Shown here: piece after piece, positions 52,804 to 61,850 of the stretch | Layout: the number at the start of each line of letters is the position of its first letter | Position numbering within the stretch: the stretch's first letter is position 1 | Assembly (NCBI GenBank): GCA_028285545.1 | Contig: JANQPA010000115.1 | Location: 56,105-120,104 of the forward strand | Direction of reading: 5' to 3' | DNA from: Saprospiraceae bacterium | Lineage (GTDB): Bacteria > Bacteroidota > Bacteroidia > Chitinophagales > Saprospiraceae | DNA length: 64,000 bases | Translations under genes and position numbers: made by a program | The notes under the pieces: generated by a model | Seen by the model: only the letters and a program-made list of their open reading frames with translations | Told to the model about the DNA's origin: nothing | Database searches by the model: none

Positions 52804-53070
52804 ATGTCTAGAAATTATGATTTATCCGACCCCACTGATTTGGAAATGCTCAAATCAGATTTCGAATTTTATAAAGCTGATGAATGGCAAAAGATGATTG
52901 ATTGGAGCCTTGAAGAGGGGAATAAAAAGGTGCTTTCTTATGATGAAAGAGGTGCCCTAATGATTGCTCGTAAAAAAGCATTATATAAAGGACACCCTTC
53001 TTATAAACAAATGGTTTGGGCCCTGAAAATTGCGGATAAAGTGGAAGAGGCTAAAAAGAAAAAAGAATAA
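52804..53070 (+). CDS. Small conserved-looking charged protein
   Basis: From the ATG at 52804 (the frame opens with a TTG three codons earlier) the product has 88 residues. It is rich in charged residues and helical: LEMLKSDFEFYKADEWQKMIDWSLE, then ERGALMIARKKALYKGHPSYKQMVW, ending in a lysine-rich tail. No signal peptide or membrane helix is present. It has a clear terminator immediately behind it (53066-53100), which supports a real gene. I do not recognise its family. Confidence 0.6.
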   Translation: MSRNYDLSDPTDLEMLKSDFEFYKADEWQKMIDWSLEEGNKKVLSYDERGALMIARKKALYKGHPSYKQMVWALKIADKVEEAKKKKE

Positions 53071-53100
53071 GAAAGGCGCCGTAAAGGCGCCTTTCTTATT
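53066..53100. terminator. Bidirectional terminator between convergent genes
   Basis: A perfect 15-bp stem (53066-53080 with 53086-53100, core AAGGCGCC/GGCGCCTT) with a 5-nt loop lies between the small plus-strand gene and the second propeller gene. It overlaps the stop codons of both (53068-53070 and 53096-53098). T-rich sequence follows on both strands. Confidence 0.85.
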
Positions 53101-56100
53101 TTTCAGTTATCCTGCTTTCTTTGTCAAGCTTCTTATTTAATTTGGGAATCTTATCAATTAAGGCTCTTTTTCTGGGAGCTAATTTGACAAGCATATCCTG
53201 ATAATAAGCCTTCTGAGCTTCCTGATCGCTTGTCATATCCCCCATCCAGCCAGATACCTGATTATATAAAGATCGAGTCCTATTTAATAATTCTCCATAC
53301 ATTCGATCCACTTCCTTGAGTTCATTAATAAGTTCTTCGTCTAGTTTGCCTTTTTGGTCAGCAGTTAATTTATCAATATGCCAATGAATTGGACGAACTT
53401 CCTTTAATTCTTTTAGTACATCTTTATATAAATCCGCTAAAGAAAACAATCTTGAAGTCCACTCTCTGCGCTCTTCAATCCGAATATTCAGACGTGGATC
53501 ATCCAAAACCTTAAATGCCTGTTCATAAACTTGCTCATTTACTACCAATCTGGCCAGATACATTCCAGGTACTACTTTAGGGCCAGAAGGCCCAAAAGAA
53601 CGTCGTCCACTTCTGCCGCCGGAAGTATCTCTGGGAGCGGCAGGTAGTCGGGAAAATCTAAAATCCCAGTAAATTCTATGGATTCCTGCGCTGGTATCCG
53701 GGCTAAGTTTACGGATTAAATCTCCATCCATATCTCGTATGCTAAATTCTATTTTATCTTTTGCTACGGCTTCTTTTAAATAAAAATCGATTCCAGCTCC
53801 AGATCTTGGATTTTCTCCCCTAAAAATCATATTTCCTACATGCCCCCCTTCTCGTGTATAGTTGATCATTTCTGCTGTGGGGATAGAAAAAAGATGAGCA
53901 TCAGCTGCCAAAGTCTCTGACGATAATTCTTGCAAGGCATTAAGGTTGTCCAAAATCCAGATGCCTCTGCCGTGGGTTCCTAATACCAGATCATTATCCC
54001 TAGGGTGAACTACTAAATCATTAAAGGGTAAGGTTGGCATATTATTTTTTAATTCCACCCAGTTTTTCCCGGCATTTATTGAAATAAAAAGCCCCAACTC
54101 TGTCCCCAGGTAATACAAATTGGAGTTGCGAGGATCTTGTCTCATAGTTCTGACCACTCTGTTTGCAGGAAGGTCACCCACTATTGAAGTCCAGGATTCC
54201 CCATAATCACTTGTTTTATAAAGATAATTTGTAAAGTCATTATTTCGATAATTATTTATGGCCACAAAGGCCGTTCCTGCATCATGGCTAGATACTTCAA
54301 TAGTGTTAATCCAAGTTTCTGCAGGTAAACCAGGTAATTTCCCCGTTACATTTTCCCAGTTTTTACCATCATCTCTGGAAACCTGAACCTGACCATCATC
54401 AGTACCGATAAATAAAATTCCTGCTTTAAGTGGAGATTCGGCAATGGCCGTCAAGGTGGGATAATATGGGATTCCGTCATCCAGAGAAGCGGTGGAGGTG
54501 TCCGCTCTTTCCCCCATTATCTTTAATTCCCGGCGATTTACACCTGTTGTAAGATCACCAAGATCTTCCCAGGTATCTCCTCCATCAATACTCTTCCATA
54601 TTTTGTTGGTGCCTGCATATATTTTATTGGGGTCGTGATGTGATAAAAAGAATGGGCCATCCCAATTGGCAGGGGCCATTGCATTCCCCAGTTCTGGTTC
54701 TGGAACTCCGGGGCCCCAGGCATCCCAATTTCGTCGAGGACCTATCCTTCCCTTGGGATCACCAGGGCGAATGGATCTCCGCTGTCTGGTTTTTAAATCT
54801 AGTCTGGACAGCCCCAGGTATTGAGATTCGGTATATAAAGTATTTTCATCCTCATGATGAATTAGGTTAAGGAAGCCATCTCCTCCTCCAGTTTTTATCC
54901 AGTCGTAGTTCAATATGCCTTCTGATCGATAGGTAGCACTGGGCCCCATCCAGCTTCCGTTATCCTGCAAACCGCCATAAACCCAATAAGGTTTTCGCAT
55001 GTCCACACTAACTCTATAAAATTGGCTCAATGGTAAATTCGTGGAATAAAGCCAGGTTTTTGCTTTGTCATAGGAAATGCCTAGTCCCCCATCATCACCT
55101 TTAATTACATGGCGGGAATCTTTAGGATTAACCCATAAAATACGGTCATCTCCATGCAGAGTTTGGCGGGCGGAGGTGAATTTTTTCCCACCATTATCAG
55201 AATAACTAAAGCTATTCATCATATAAATTCGCTGATCATTACTAGGATCTACCAGAATTTGACTGGCATACATGGGGCGGGGATTCCAGTCGCTCATGAA
55301 AGTCCAGCTTTCCCCTTTATCTTCCGAGCGATAAACTCCTGCTTTTCTGCGGTTATAGGCAGTAGAAGCATTATATTGATATCCTTGTTCAACACATACA
55401 TAAACGATATTGGGGTCACTCCGATAAATGGAGATGCCAATGCGCCCTTTTTCTCCTTCAGGTAAGCCTTTTGTCAATTCTTTCCAGGTTTTACCGCCAT
55501 CAACGGATTTGTGTAAAGCACTTCCAGGACCTCCTCCATTAAAACCATAGGGGCGACGACGGCGTTGATAGGTAGCAGCATAAAGAATATCGGGATTAGA
55601 TGGATCCATGGCTACATCTACCAATCCGGTGTTTTCATCTCCGGCAATAATTTTTTGCCAGGATTCACCACCATCGGTGGTTTTATATAATCCACGCTCT
55701 TTATTAGGTCCCCACAGGTGCCCCATTGCAGCTATGTATACAGTATTGGTATCTTCAGGGTGCAAAACAATGCGCCCAATATGATGTGAATCTTTTAGTC
55801 CTACATTTTTCCAGGTTTTTCCTCCATCTTCGGATTTATACACACCATCTCCCCAGGAGGAACTTTGCCGGTTTGCCCTTTCGCCAGTTCCCACCCAAAC
55901 AAATTTTGAATGCTTTTGATGAAGGGCAATGGCCCCTACCGAATGAGTATTCTCTTTCTCAAAAACCGGTTTGAAGGTAACCCCATTATTCGTTGTTTTC
56001 CAAACACCTCCGGTTGCGGAAGCTACATACATGGTATAGGGATCATCTTCCAGGACGGCCAGATCTACAATCCTGCCGCTCATCGTTGCAGGGCCAATAT

Positions 56101-56209
56101 TTCTAAGCTTAAGGCCTGACAAGGTACTGGATTGAAGATTTTGAGAAAAAGAAGAAATAGGATGTAAAAAAAAGAAAGGGATGATTAAAATTAAGAATTT
56201 GTGGTTCAT
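53096..56209 (-). CDS. Large exported sortilin/GH74-like beta-propeller protein (copy 2)
   Basis: From the ATG at 56209 the protein has 1037 residues with a signal peptide (MNHKFLILIIPFFFLHPISS). The first part reads LKLRNIGPATMSGRIVDLAV, a conserved start of these propellers, and is followed by many Asp-box motifs (SEDGGKTWKNV, TTDGGESWQKI, SVDGGKTWKEL, SEDKGESWTFM, SIDGGDTWEDL). A fibronectin-like segment (IRDMDGDLIRKLSPDTS ... IYWDFRFSRLP) and a helical C-terminus follow. The layout equals that of the protein at 17126-20302, so the two are paralogues. Such proteins are called VPS10- or GH74-like; catalytic function is unproven. A GTG at 56251 would break the signal peptide. Confidence 0.8.
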   Translation of the reverse strand: MNHKFLILIIPFFFLHPISSFSQNLQSSTLSGLKLRNIGPATMSGRIVDLAVLEDDPYTMYVASATGGVWKTTNNGVTFKPVFEKENTHSVGAIALHQKHSKFVWVGTGERANRQSSSWGDGVYKSEDGGKTWKNVGLKDSHHIGRIVLHPEDTNTVYIAAMGHLWGPNKERGLYKTTDGGESWQKIIAGDENTGLVDVAMDPSNPDILYAATYQRRRRPYGFNGGGPGSALHKSVDGGKTWKELTKGLPEGEKGRIGISIYRSDPNIVYVCVEQGYQYNASTAYNRRKAGVYRSEDKGESWTFMSDWNPRPMYASQILVDPSNDQRIYMMNSFSYSDNGGKKFTSARQTLHGDDRILWVNPKDSRHVIKGDDGGLGISYDKAKTWLYSTNLPLSQFYRVSVDMRKPYWVYGGLQDNGSWMGPSATYRSEGILNYDWIKTGGGDGFLNLIHHEDENTLYTESQYLGLSRLDLKTRQRRSIRPGDPKGRIGPRRNWDAWGPGVPEPELGNAMAPANWDGPFFLSHHDPNKIYAGTNKIWKSIDGGDTWEDLGDLTTGVNRRELKIMGERADTSTASLDDGIPYYPTLTAIAESPLKAGILFIGTDDGQVQVSRDDGKNWENVTGKLPGLPAETWINTIEVSSHDAGTAFVAINNYRNNDFTNYLYKTSDYGESWTSIVGDLPANRVVRTMRQDPRNSNLYYLGTELGLFISINAGKNWVELKNNMPTLPFNDLVVHPRDNDLVLGTHGRGIWILDNLNALQELSSETLAADAHLFSIPTAEMINYTREGGHVGNMIFRGENPRSGAGIDFYLKEAVAKDKIEFSIRDMDGDLIRKLSPDTSAGIHRIYWDFRFSRLPAAPRDTSGGRSGRRSFGPSGPKVVPGMYLARLVVNEQVYEQAFKVLDDPRLNIRIEERREWTSRLFSLADLYKDVLKELKEVRPIHWHIDKLTADQKGKLDEELINELKEVDRMYGELLNRTRSLYNQVSGWMGDMTSDQEAQKAYYQDMLVKLAPRKRALIDKIPKLNKKLDKESRITEK

Positions 56210-56401
56210 AATGGTTATTGATTGGCTGTGATTAGTTTTGTGTATTAGCACAGGAGTTGGAAGTTTTGACTCCCATCCGGGCCATGAGTATTAATTCTGA
56301 TTTTTGGTTTGAGGGGAAAATTGAAGTGCTATAAATATAGAGTTTTTAAATGATTTCCTAAAAATACACTATATTCAAAATTGAATCTAAGTAAAACCCA
56401 A

Positions 56402-58606
56402 ATGAGAAAACCAAAAATCCTAAATCCTTATTTAATTCCTATTTTATTTTTCCTTTATTTCCAAACCTATCCATCCTTCATTTTTGCCCAAAACACTCAA
56501 GATCCTGAACAGGAAATTGGTCTTGTTCTGGCTGGAGGAGGCGCCTTGGGATTGGCCCATGTTGGCGTTTTAGAATACCTGGAAGAATTAAATATTCCCA
56601 TCCACCGGATTGGGGGAACCAGTATGGGCGGAATTGTGAGCGGATTATATGCACTGGGATATGATGCTCAATCTTTAAAACAATTTACAACAGAATCGAA
56701 CTGGGATTTTCTGCTAAGCAATGATTTTCATCGTAAAAAGGCTCCTTTGGAGGCAAAAAATGAAATTGAGCGGTATTTATTAACCCTTAGCAGGGCCAAT
56801 AATCAAATTGGTTTTACCAGTGCCTATCTGAACGGAAATAATATATATCAGATGTTGCAGAAGTTTTGTTTCCCAACAGCCTCTAACATCAGTTTTGAAG
56901 ATCTGTCCATTCCTTTTTATTGTGTAGCCGTAGATCTTATTAAAGGAAAGGAGGTGATTCAGGATTCTGGTTACTTACCTGATGCGCTATTAACCACTAT
57001 GGCTATTCCTGCCATCTTTAATCCAATTGAAAGAGATAGTTTTTTATTGGTCGATGGTGGTGTATTAAACAATTTCCCAGCAGAAGAAATGCGCCGCCGA
57101 GGTGCAGATTTGGTTATTGGTGTTAAACTGGTTACCGCCGAAGAGAAAACTGAATTCGCAGGGCCATTTGAAGTTTTAGGTCGAACCTATGAAATTGTAA
57201 CGGAGGAAGCACGAAAAGGATATCAGGGAGAATGCGACATCTGTATTGAAGTCCCACTTCAGGGATACTCTGTGGCCGATTTTCATAAGGCTGACTCCTT
57301 AATTGCTGTAGGAAGAAGGGCTGCTCAAACTTATAAAAAGGAATTGGAGCGGTACAGCTCTCCTAGCCCTTTGCCCCAGCGTCCCAAAACCATTCAAAAC
57401 AGTCAGGTTAAGCGTACACAAATCCAACTAACTGACATACAAATTACAGGAAATGATTTCGTTCCTGATCGATTTATTTTGAATACCTTAAAGCTGAAAA
57501 CGCCTAAATTTTATGAATTCGAAGACATCCAGTTAGCTATTGAAAAACTTCAGGCAAGTCAGCAATTTAAGGGCATTTATTACAATTTTGAACGAAATAA
57601 TGTAGGTGCTACCACCATGTATTTAGAAGTAAAGGAAAAAGATAGAGCCATATTTAATGTAGGAGGAAATTATAATACCAGCTTTGGATTGGGAATCCTT
57701 TTGCATCCACAGTTTCGCAACTGGAGGGGCTTTGGAAATGTATTTGATTTAGAATTAAGGATAAGCAGAAATCCCTACCTGAAGGCCAAATACATGAGCA
57801 ACAGTAGTGGTCTTTTTTCTCCTTTTGGATCTTTTCTTTTAGGTGGGGATGATTATTTTACTTATAACACCGATACTGATTTCGACGACATTCAAAATAA
57901 CCTGGCAGAAATAAAGCTTGGACTTCAATGGAATCCTTCTCTTAGTGTAGCTTTTGGTGCAGGTGTAGAATGGCAATGTTATGGCTTTACCGAAAAAGCG
58001 CAGCAATTGTTATTTGATGGGCTTGATGATCACCTCTTTAATTACTTTGTATATGGGGAAGCAGATATTTTAAATAAAGTCCATTATCCTTCTCATGGCT
58101 TTGAGGCCAAAATACTCGCCAAAAGAATTACAGAAAACTTTTCAGAATTCAGAGATAAGGATGCCCCCATCTGGCTTTCAGCTGATTACAAACATTTTTT
58201 CTCTCTGACCTCCAATTTTATTTTTCACATTGGCAGTCAATTAGGCTATAACAGTGATTTCATTGATCGTCAGTATCTATTTTATCAAGGTGGGGTTTAC
58301 AATCAGATGAGACGAAATATTATTGTTCAGGCAGGGATGCCGCTTATGCGACACAGTGCTCGCAACATATTTGCCTTTCAAACTCATTTTCGTTGGGATG
58401 TAGCTCCCATTCATCATATAACCCTGGGCTATTCAAATTCCAGTACCAGTGTGGATTTTGACAATTTGTTTTCTCAAAAATTTGAACAAGGCATTTATGC
58501 TGCTTATGGTATAGAAACAATTTTTGGGCCGGTAGAACTAAGTCTTGCCTCTCCTTTAGAAGACTTAGATTTACAATTTTTTTTAAAAGCAGGTTTCAAC
58601 TTTTAA
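56402..58606 (+). CDS. Patatin-like phospholipase fused to POTRA/beta-barrel (PlpD-like, type Vd secretion)
   Basis: Starting at the ATG at 56402, the 734-residue protein has a signal peptide ending SFIFAQ. A patatin domain follows with the oxyanion loop GGGALG (45-50), the nucleophile S74 in GGTSMGG and the aspartate D218 in LLVDGGVLNN. Residues 345-420 resemble one POTRA domain (TDIQITGNDFVPDRFILNTL). The rest (from about 425) is a Bam/Omp85-like barrel, ending FFLKAGFNF with the terminal aromatic typical of outer-membrane proteins. This order is that of PlpD-like autotransporters, which deliver a lipase to the surface. It should hydrolyse lipids. The frame opens with a TTG upstream, which is rejected. 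Confidence 0.88.
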   Translation: MRKPKILNPYLIPILFFLYFQTYPSFIFAQNTQDPEQEIGLVLAGGGALGLAHVGVLEYLEELNIPIHRIGGTSMGGIVSGLYALGYDAQSLKQFTTESNWDFLLSNDFHRKKAPLEAKNEIERYLLTLSRANNQIGFTSAYLNGNNIYQMLQKFCFPTASNISFEDLSIPFYCVAVDLIKGKEVIQDSGYLPDALLTTMAIPAIFNPIERDSFLLVDGGVLNNFPAEEMRRRGADLVIGVKLVTAEEKTEFAGPFEVLGRTYEIVTEEARKGYQGECDICIEVPLQGYSVADFHKADSLIAVGRRAAQTYKKELERYSSPSPLPQRPKTIQNSQVKRTQIQLTDIQITGNDFVPDRFILNTLKLKTPKFYEFEDIQLAIEKLQASQQFKGIYYNFERNNVGATTMYLEVKEKDRAIFNVGGNYNTSFGLGILLHPQFRNWRGFGNVFDLELRISRNPYLKAKYMSNSSGLFSPFGSFLLGGDDYFTYNTDTDFDDIQNNLAEIKLGLQWNPSLSVAFGAGVEWQCYGFTEKAQQLLFDGLDDHLFNYFVYGEADILNKVHYPSHGFEAKILAKRITENFSEFRDKDAPIWLSADYKHFFSLTSNFIFHIGSQLGYNSDFIDRQYLFYQGGVYNQMRRNIIVQAGMPLMRHSARNIFAFQTHFRWDVAPIHHITLGYSNSSTSVDFDNLFSQKFEQGIYAAYGIETIFGPVELSLASPLEDLDLQFFLKAGFNF

Positions 58607-58629
58607 GGATAAGAATTACAGGTCAAAGT

Positions 58630-60249
58630 TTACTCTAACTTTTTTCCTAAAATACTTCTGGCTGCTACCCTGGCTGTAATGATACAAGCCCCCAGAAAGG
58701 TGCCTTCCAAAGAGCGACTTCCATGGATACCACCGCCACCAAAACCTGCTGCTTCGCCCACAGCAAATAAACCAGGGATGGCTTGTTGCTGCCCATTTGA
58801 ATCAGGTTGACTTAAGACCCTGCACTCTAAATCTGTTTGGATTCCTCCCAGACTTTTTCGAGATACAATGAACTCTCGGATAGCAATAAAAGGTCCTGCC
58901 GCAGGATCGGCTATTTTTTGCATATTACAAGTCCGAACCTTATCTCCCCGCCACTGGCGAGCCTGGGCTATTCTTTGTAATTGTTCATCTTTATAAGGTG
59001 GCCCCGCATCAATGGCTGTATCATAAGATGCTATTGCTTCTTTGATATTTTCTAATTTAACATCATCATTTCCCTGTAAAGCATTCATTTTGTCAACCAG
59101 TTCTTCCAGTGAATTAGCAGAAACCATATCCTCACACTTATCCAGAATTTTATGTACTAATTTTTTGTTACCCAGAAGAATGGTTTTAATAAAACTTACA
59201 ATTTTTTTGTCTCTAATAGCAGGATTATGTTCCGAGCCAGAAATAGCAAATTCTTTAAAAGCTATCTTTTGATTTAAAAGCTGCCAGGAATACTTTTTCT
59301 TTTCCTGGCAAATTCTTTCTATCAAATACCGGGTATCGTAAGCAGTAATGAGCGGCTGAGGTCCCATCCTTTTACCCTCGTAATTAAGCCAAAGAGCCGA
59401 TTTGGGAGGAATCAGACTCAGTCCATGATCTTTTTTGCGAGGATTATAATGTCGGATACCAGCAGCATAATTCCATTGTTTATCTAGATTAACCACACTT
59501 CCCTGAATTTTTTCTGTTGCCTCATGTAGATCTCCGAGAGCGTATTTATGTGCTCCGTTTAGGATGGTTTGCGGAGGTGCTCCCCAGGTGTTAAACCAGT
59601 TTTGTTTTATTTTTTCAATGTTTCCATTTATTCCTCCTGTGGCCACCACCACCGTATCGGCATGAGCTTCAAAGATTTGATTATTAATCTCATTAGTTCC
59701 CCGGACCCCATTTACCTGTCCGTTACTGACTAATAATTCATTGATGCGGTGGTTAAATACAAGTTGGACATTTTCCTTTTTGGGATGATGGAGCAGTCGG
59801 TTTTTCAGTACTTTGATCAATTCCCATCCTGTGCCCCAAACCATATGAAATCTAGGAACAGAATTGCCATCTTGCCGAAGGCCTCGTTCCACCCAATTTA
59901 AAACCGGAAAAAAGCGGATTCCTCTTTTATACAACCAATGATAGCCATGATCGGTGCAGAGGTGTACATATTGTTCAGCCCACTTTTTTCCCCAATATTC
60001 TGTTTCAGAAAAATCAGCGTAGGAGAACCAATCTTTTAGTGCCAGATCGATACTATCTTTAATTCCATTACGTCTTTGCTGTTTGGTATTGACAAAAAAC
60101 AGTCCTCCAAAAGCCCATTTTGCCAGGCCGCCCAGTGCTTCAGGATTATCTCGGTCTATTAGTAAAACTTTTTTGTTTTGTTCAATCAATTCTAAGGCAG
60201 TGATGATTCCGGCAAGGCCAGCTCCCACGATGATAACGTCTGATTTCAT
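58630..60249 (-). CDS. FAD-binding dehydrogenase of the 3-ketosteroid dehydrogenase/fumarate reductase type
   Basis: The 539-residue protein starts with the Rossmann motif VIIVGAGLAGIITALELIE (GxGxxG). An FAD-binding continuation (LIDRDNPEALGGLAKWAFGG) and a second FAD block near the C-terminus (GLFAVGEAAGFGGGGIHGSRSLEGT) follow. The arrangement matches FAD-binding dehydrogenases of the KSTD/succinate dehydrogenase flavoprotein group, close to those annotated as 3-oxosteroid 1-dehydrogenase. They remove or add hydrogen across C-C bonds, transferring electrons to a carrier. No signal peptide is seen. The actual substrate is not predictable; a steroid is only one option. Confidence 0.85.
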   Translation of the reverse strand: MKSDVIIVGAGLAGIITALELIEQNKKVLLIDRDNPEALGGLAKWAFGGLFFVNTKQQRRNGIKDSIDLALKDWFSYADFSETEYWGKKWAEQYVHLCTDHGYHWLYKRGIRFFPVLNWVERGLRQDGNSVPRFHMVWGTGWELIKVLKNRLLHHPKKENVQLVFNHRINELLVSNGQVNGVRGTNEINNQIFEAHADTVVVATGGINGNIEKIKQNWFNTWGAPPQTILNGAHKYALGDLHEATEKIQGSVVNLDKQWNYAAGIRHYNPRKKDHGLSLIPPKSALWLNYEGKRMGPQPLITAYDTRYLIERICQEKKKYSWQLLNQKIAFKEFAISGSEHNPAIRDKKIVSFIKTILLGNKKLVHKILDKCEDMVSANSLEELVDKMNALQGNDDVKLENIKEAIASYDTAIDAGPPYKDEQLQRIAQARQWRGDKVRTCNMQKIADPAAGPFIAIREFIVSRKSLGGIQTDLECRVLSQPDSNGQQQAIPGLFAVGEAAGFGGGGIHGSRSLEGTFLGACIITARVAARSILGKKLE

Positions 60250-60499
60250 TTATAAGGCGTTCGTTTTGGAAGGTAAGTTTCAACTTACCAACAAGAATTG
60301 TTCACTTCGATTAACTCAATTTTCCATTCGCAATTCAAATGCAAAGGTTTAAGATAAAAAATACCTGGTATATCAAAAATAGTTTGATCAAGCATTTAGG
60401 TCCGATAATTTTGTTTCACCTCCCCCAGGATAACATTTATGATATGGTTTCTAACGGCGCAGGGAGCATTTAATTATCTAATTCAATAAGTGATTATAA
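60250..60499. other. Intergenic region between the flavoprotein and the amidohydrolase
   Basis: A 250-bp gap between divergent genes; it should carry two promoters. I see no palindrome or RNA gene, only AT-rich sequence and a short GC-richer stretch (CACCTCCCCCAGG near 60418). Confidence 0.4.
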
Positions 60500-61768
60500 A
60501 TGAAAATCAAATTTAAATTCCTTTTACTTTTCTTGTTTCTGATAAATTCTACCTCCGCACTTCTTGGGCAAAAGGGTATATTATTGGAAAATTTTAATCT
60601 AATTGATGGAACTGGATCTTCCTTGAGGGAAGGAATAAGTCTTATTATCATAGCAGATACCATCCATTCCATATTTAAACATGGTGAAGCCATTCCAATT
60701 TCTGACATTGAAAAAATTGATCTAAGTGGTAAATATGTCATACCTGGTTTATTTGATGCGCATACCCATCTGGCCAATGACCCTAGCAACAGAAATAATA
60801 TAGAGATTGTCAAGAAACAACTAAATCTATTGGCAAGAAATGGCATTACCGGAGTTCGAGACATGGCGGGCGATGCCAGGCTTCTTGCTTTTTTATCCAG
60901 ACAAGCCCAATTAGATGAAATTATTTCACCTGACATTTATTTTGCTGCACTAATGGCTGGTCCACGTTTTTTTGCTCGTGACCGCCGAGTTGCTGTTTCT
61001 TCCAAGGGAAAAAAATTGGGAGAAGCCCCATGGATGCGATTGGTTGACAGAAATACCAACATCGCTCAAGTAGTTTCTGAAGCTAAAGGAACAGGAGCAA
61101 CAGGTATCAAACTGTATGCTGCTTTGCCACCAGAATTGATCATGGAATTAAGCACTGAGGCAGAGCGACAAGGGTTATCGGTTTGGAGTCATGCGGCTAT
61201 TTTGCCTGTTTTACCCTCGCAGATAATTCAGTCACCCGTTAATGCTCTTTCACATAGTGCCTTATTAGCTGCAGAACAACTATTCACCCCACCTGCTAGA
61301 GGAAGGCGTCCGGTTATTGATACTGTTCTTACCCAGAAAGCTCCCAAATTATATCAAGTTTTAGAACTGATGGCTCAAAAAAATATTTATCTAGACCCAA
61401 CGGTTACCGTTTTTAAAAATAGAGGACCTTCAATATATCGCAACGGGATTTTAACAAGCAAAATGGCTTTTGACAAAAAAGTTCCTCTAGTTATTGGTAC
61501 AGATAGAGAAATTAATATTAATACTCCTAAGCAACTTCCGCTTATTGAAGAAATGATTGCTTTGGTTGTAGAAGGTAAAATCCCTGCCTTAGAAATTATT
61601 AAAGCGGCCACATCCAATACGGCGAACCTTTTAGGAATTGGAGAAAGAGTTGGCACCATTGAAGTGGGAAAAAAAGCCAACCTCCTGATCCTCCAGGGGA
61701 ACCCTTTGGAGGATATGAATAATCTAAAAAAAGTTTTTAAGGTATTTAAAAATGGCAAGTCTTTATAA
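60500..61768 (+). CDS. Exported amidohydrolase (imidazolonepropionase-like)
   Basis: The 422-residue protein has a signal peptide (MKIKFKFLLLFLFLINSTSA). Metal-binding motifs of the amidohydrolase superfamily follow: IPGLFDAHTHL (H88 and H90), GIKLYAALP with the probable carboxylated lysine, VWSHAAI and ALSHSAL with two more histidines, and LVIGTDREI with the catalytic aspartate. These enzymes hydrolyse C-N bonds, often of dipeptides or cyclic amides, in a binuclear metal site. Location is periplasmic. The C-terminal VGTIEVGKKANLLILQGNPL completes the typical beta-sandwich. It lies 82 bp upstream of the two-component genes but need not be part of their operon. Confidence 0.9.
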   Translation: MKIKFKFLLLFLFLINSTSALLGQKGILLENFNLIDGTGSSLREGISLIIIADTIHSIFKHGEAIPISDIEKIDLSGKYVIPGLFDAHTHLANDPSNRNNIEIVKKQLNLLARNGITGVRDMAGDARLLAFLSRQAQLDEIISPDIYFAALMAGPRFFARDRRVAVSSKGKKLGEAPWMRLVDRNTNIAQVVSEAKGTGATGIKLYAALPPELIMELSTEAERQGLSVWSHAAILPVLPSQIIQSPVNALSHSALLAAEQLFTPPARGRRPVIDTVLTQKAPKLYQVLELMAQKNIYLDPTVTVFKNRGPSIYRNGILTSKMAFDKKVPLVIGTDREININTPKQLPLIEEMIALVVEGKIPALEIIKAATSNTANLLGIGERVGTIEVGKKANLLILQGNPLEDMNNLKKVFKVFKNGKSL

Positions 61769-61850
61769 TACAAATTAATTATGTTAGCTCTATTCATGCC
61801 ATATCCTTATTTCGCAAAGGGCAGGCAAAAGCATCATTACACTCTTCAAT

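Noticed and set aside
60478..60936. Minus-strand frame of 152 codons opposite the amidohydrolase gene
   Set aside because: Antisense to a clear enzyme with signal peptide and metal-binding motifs; composition mirrors that gene.
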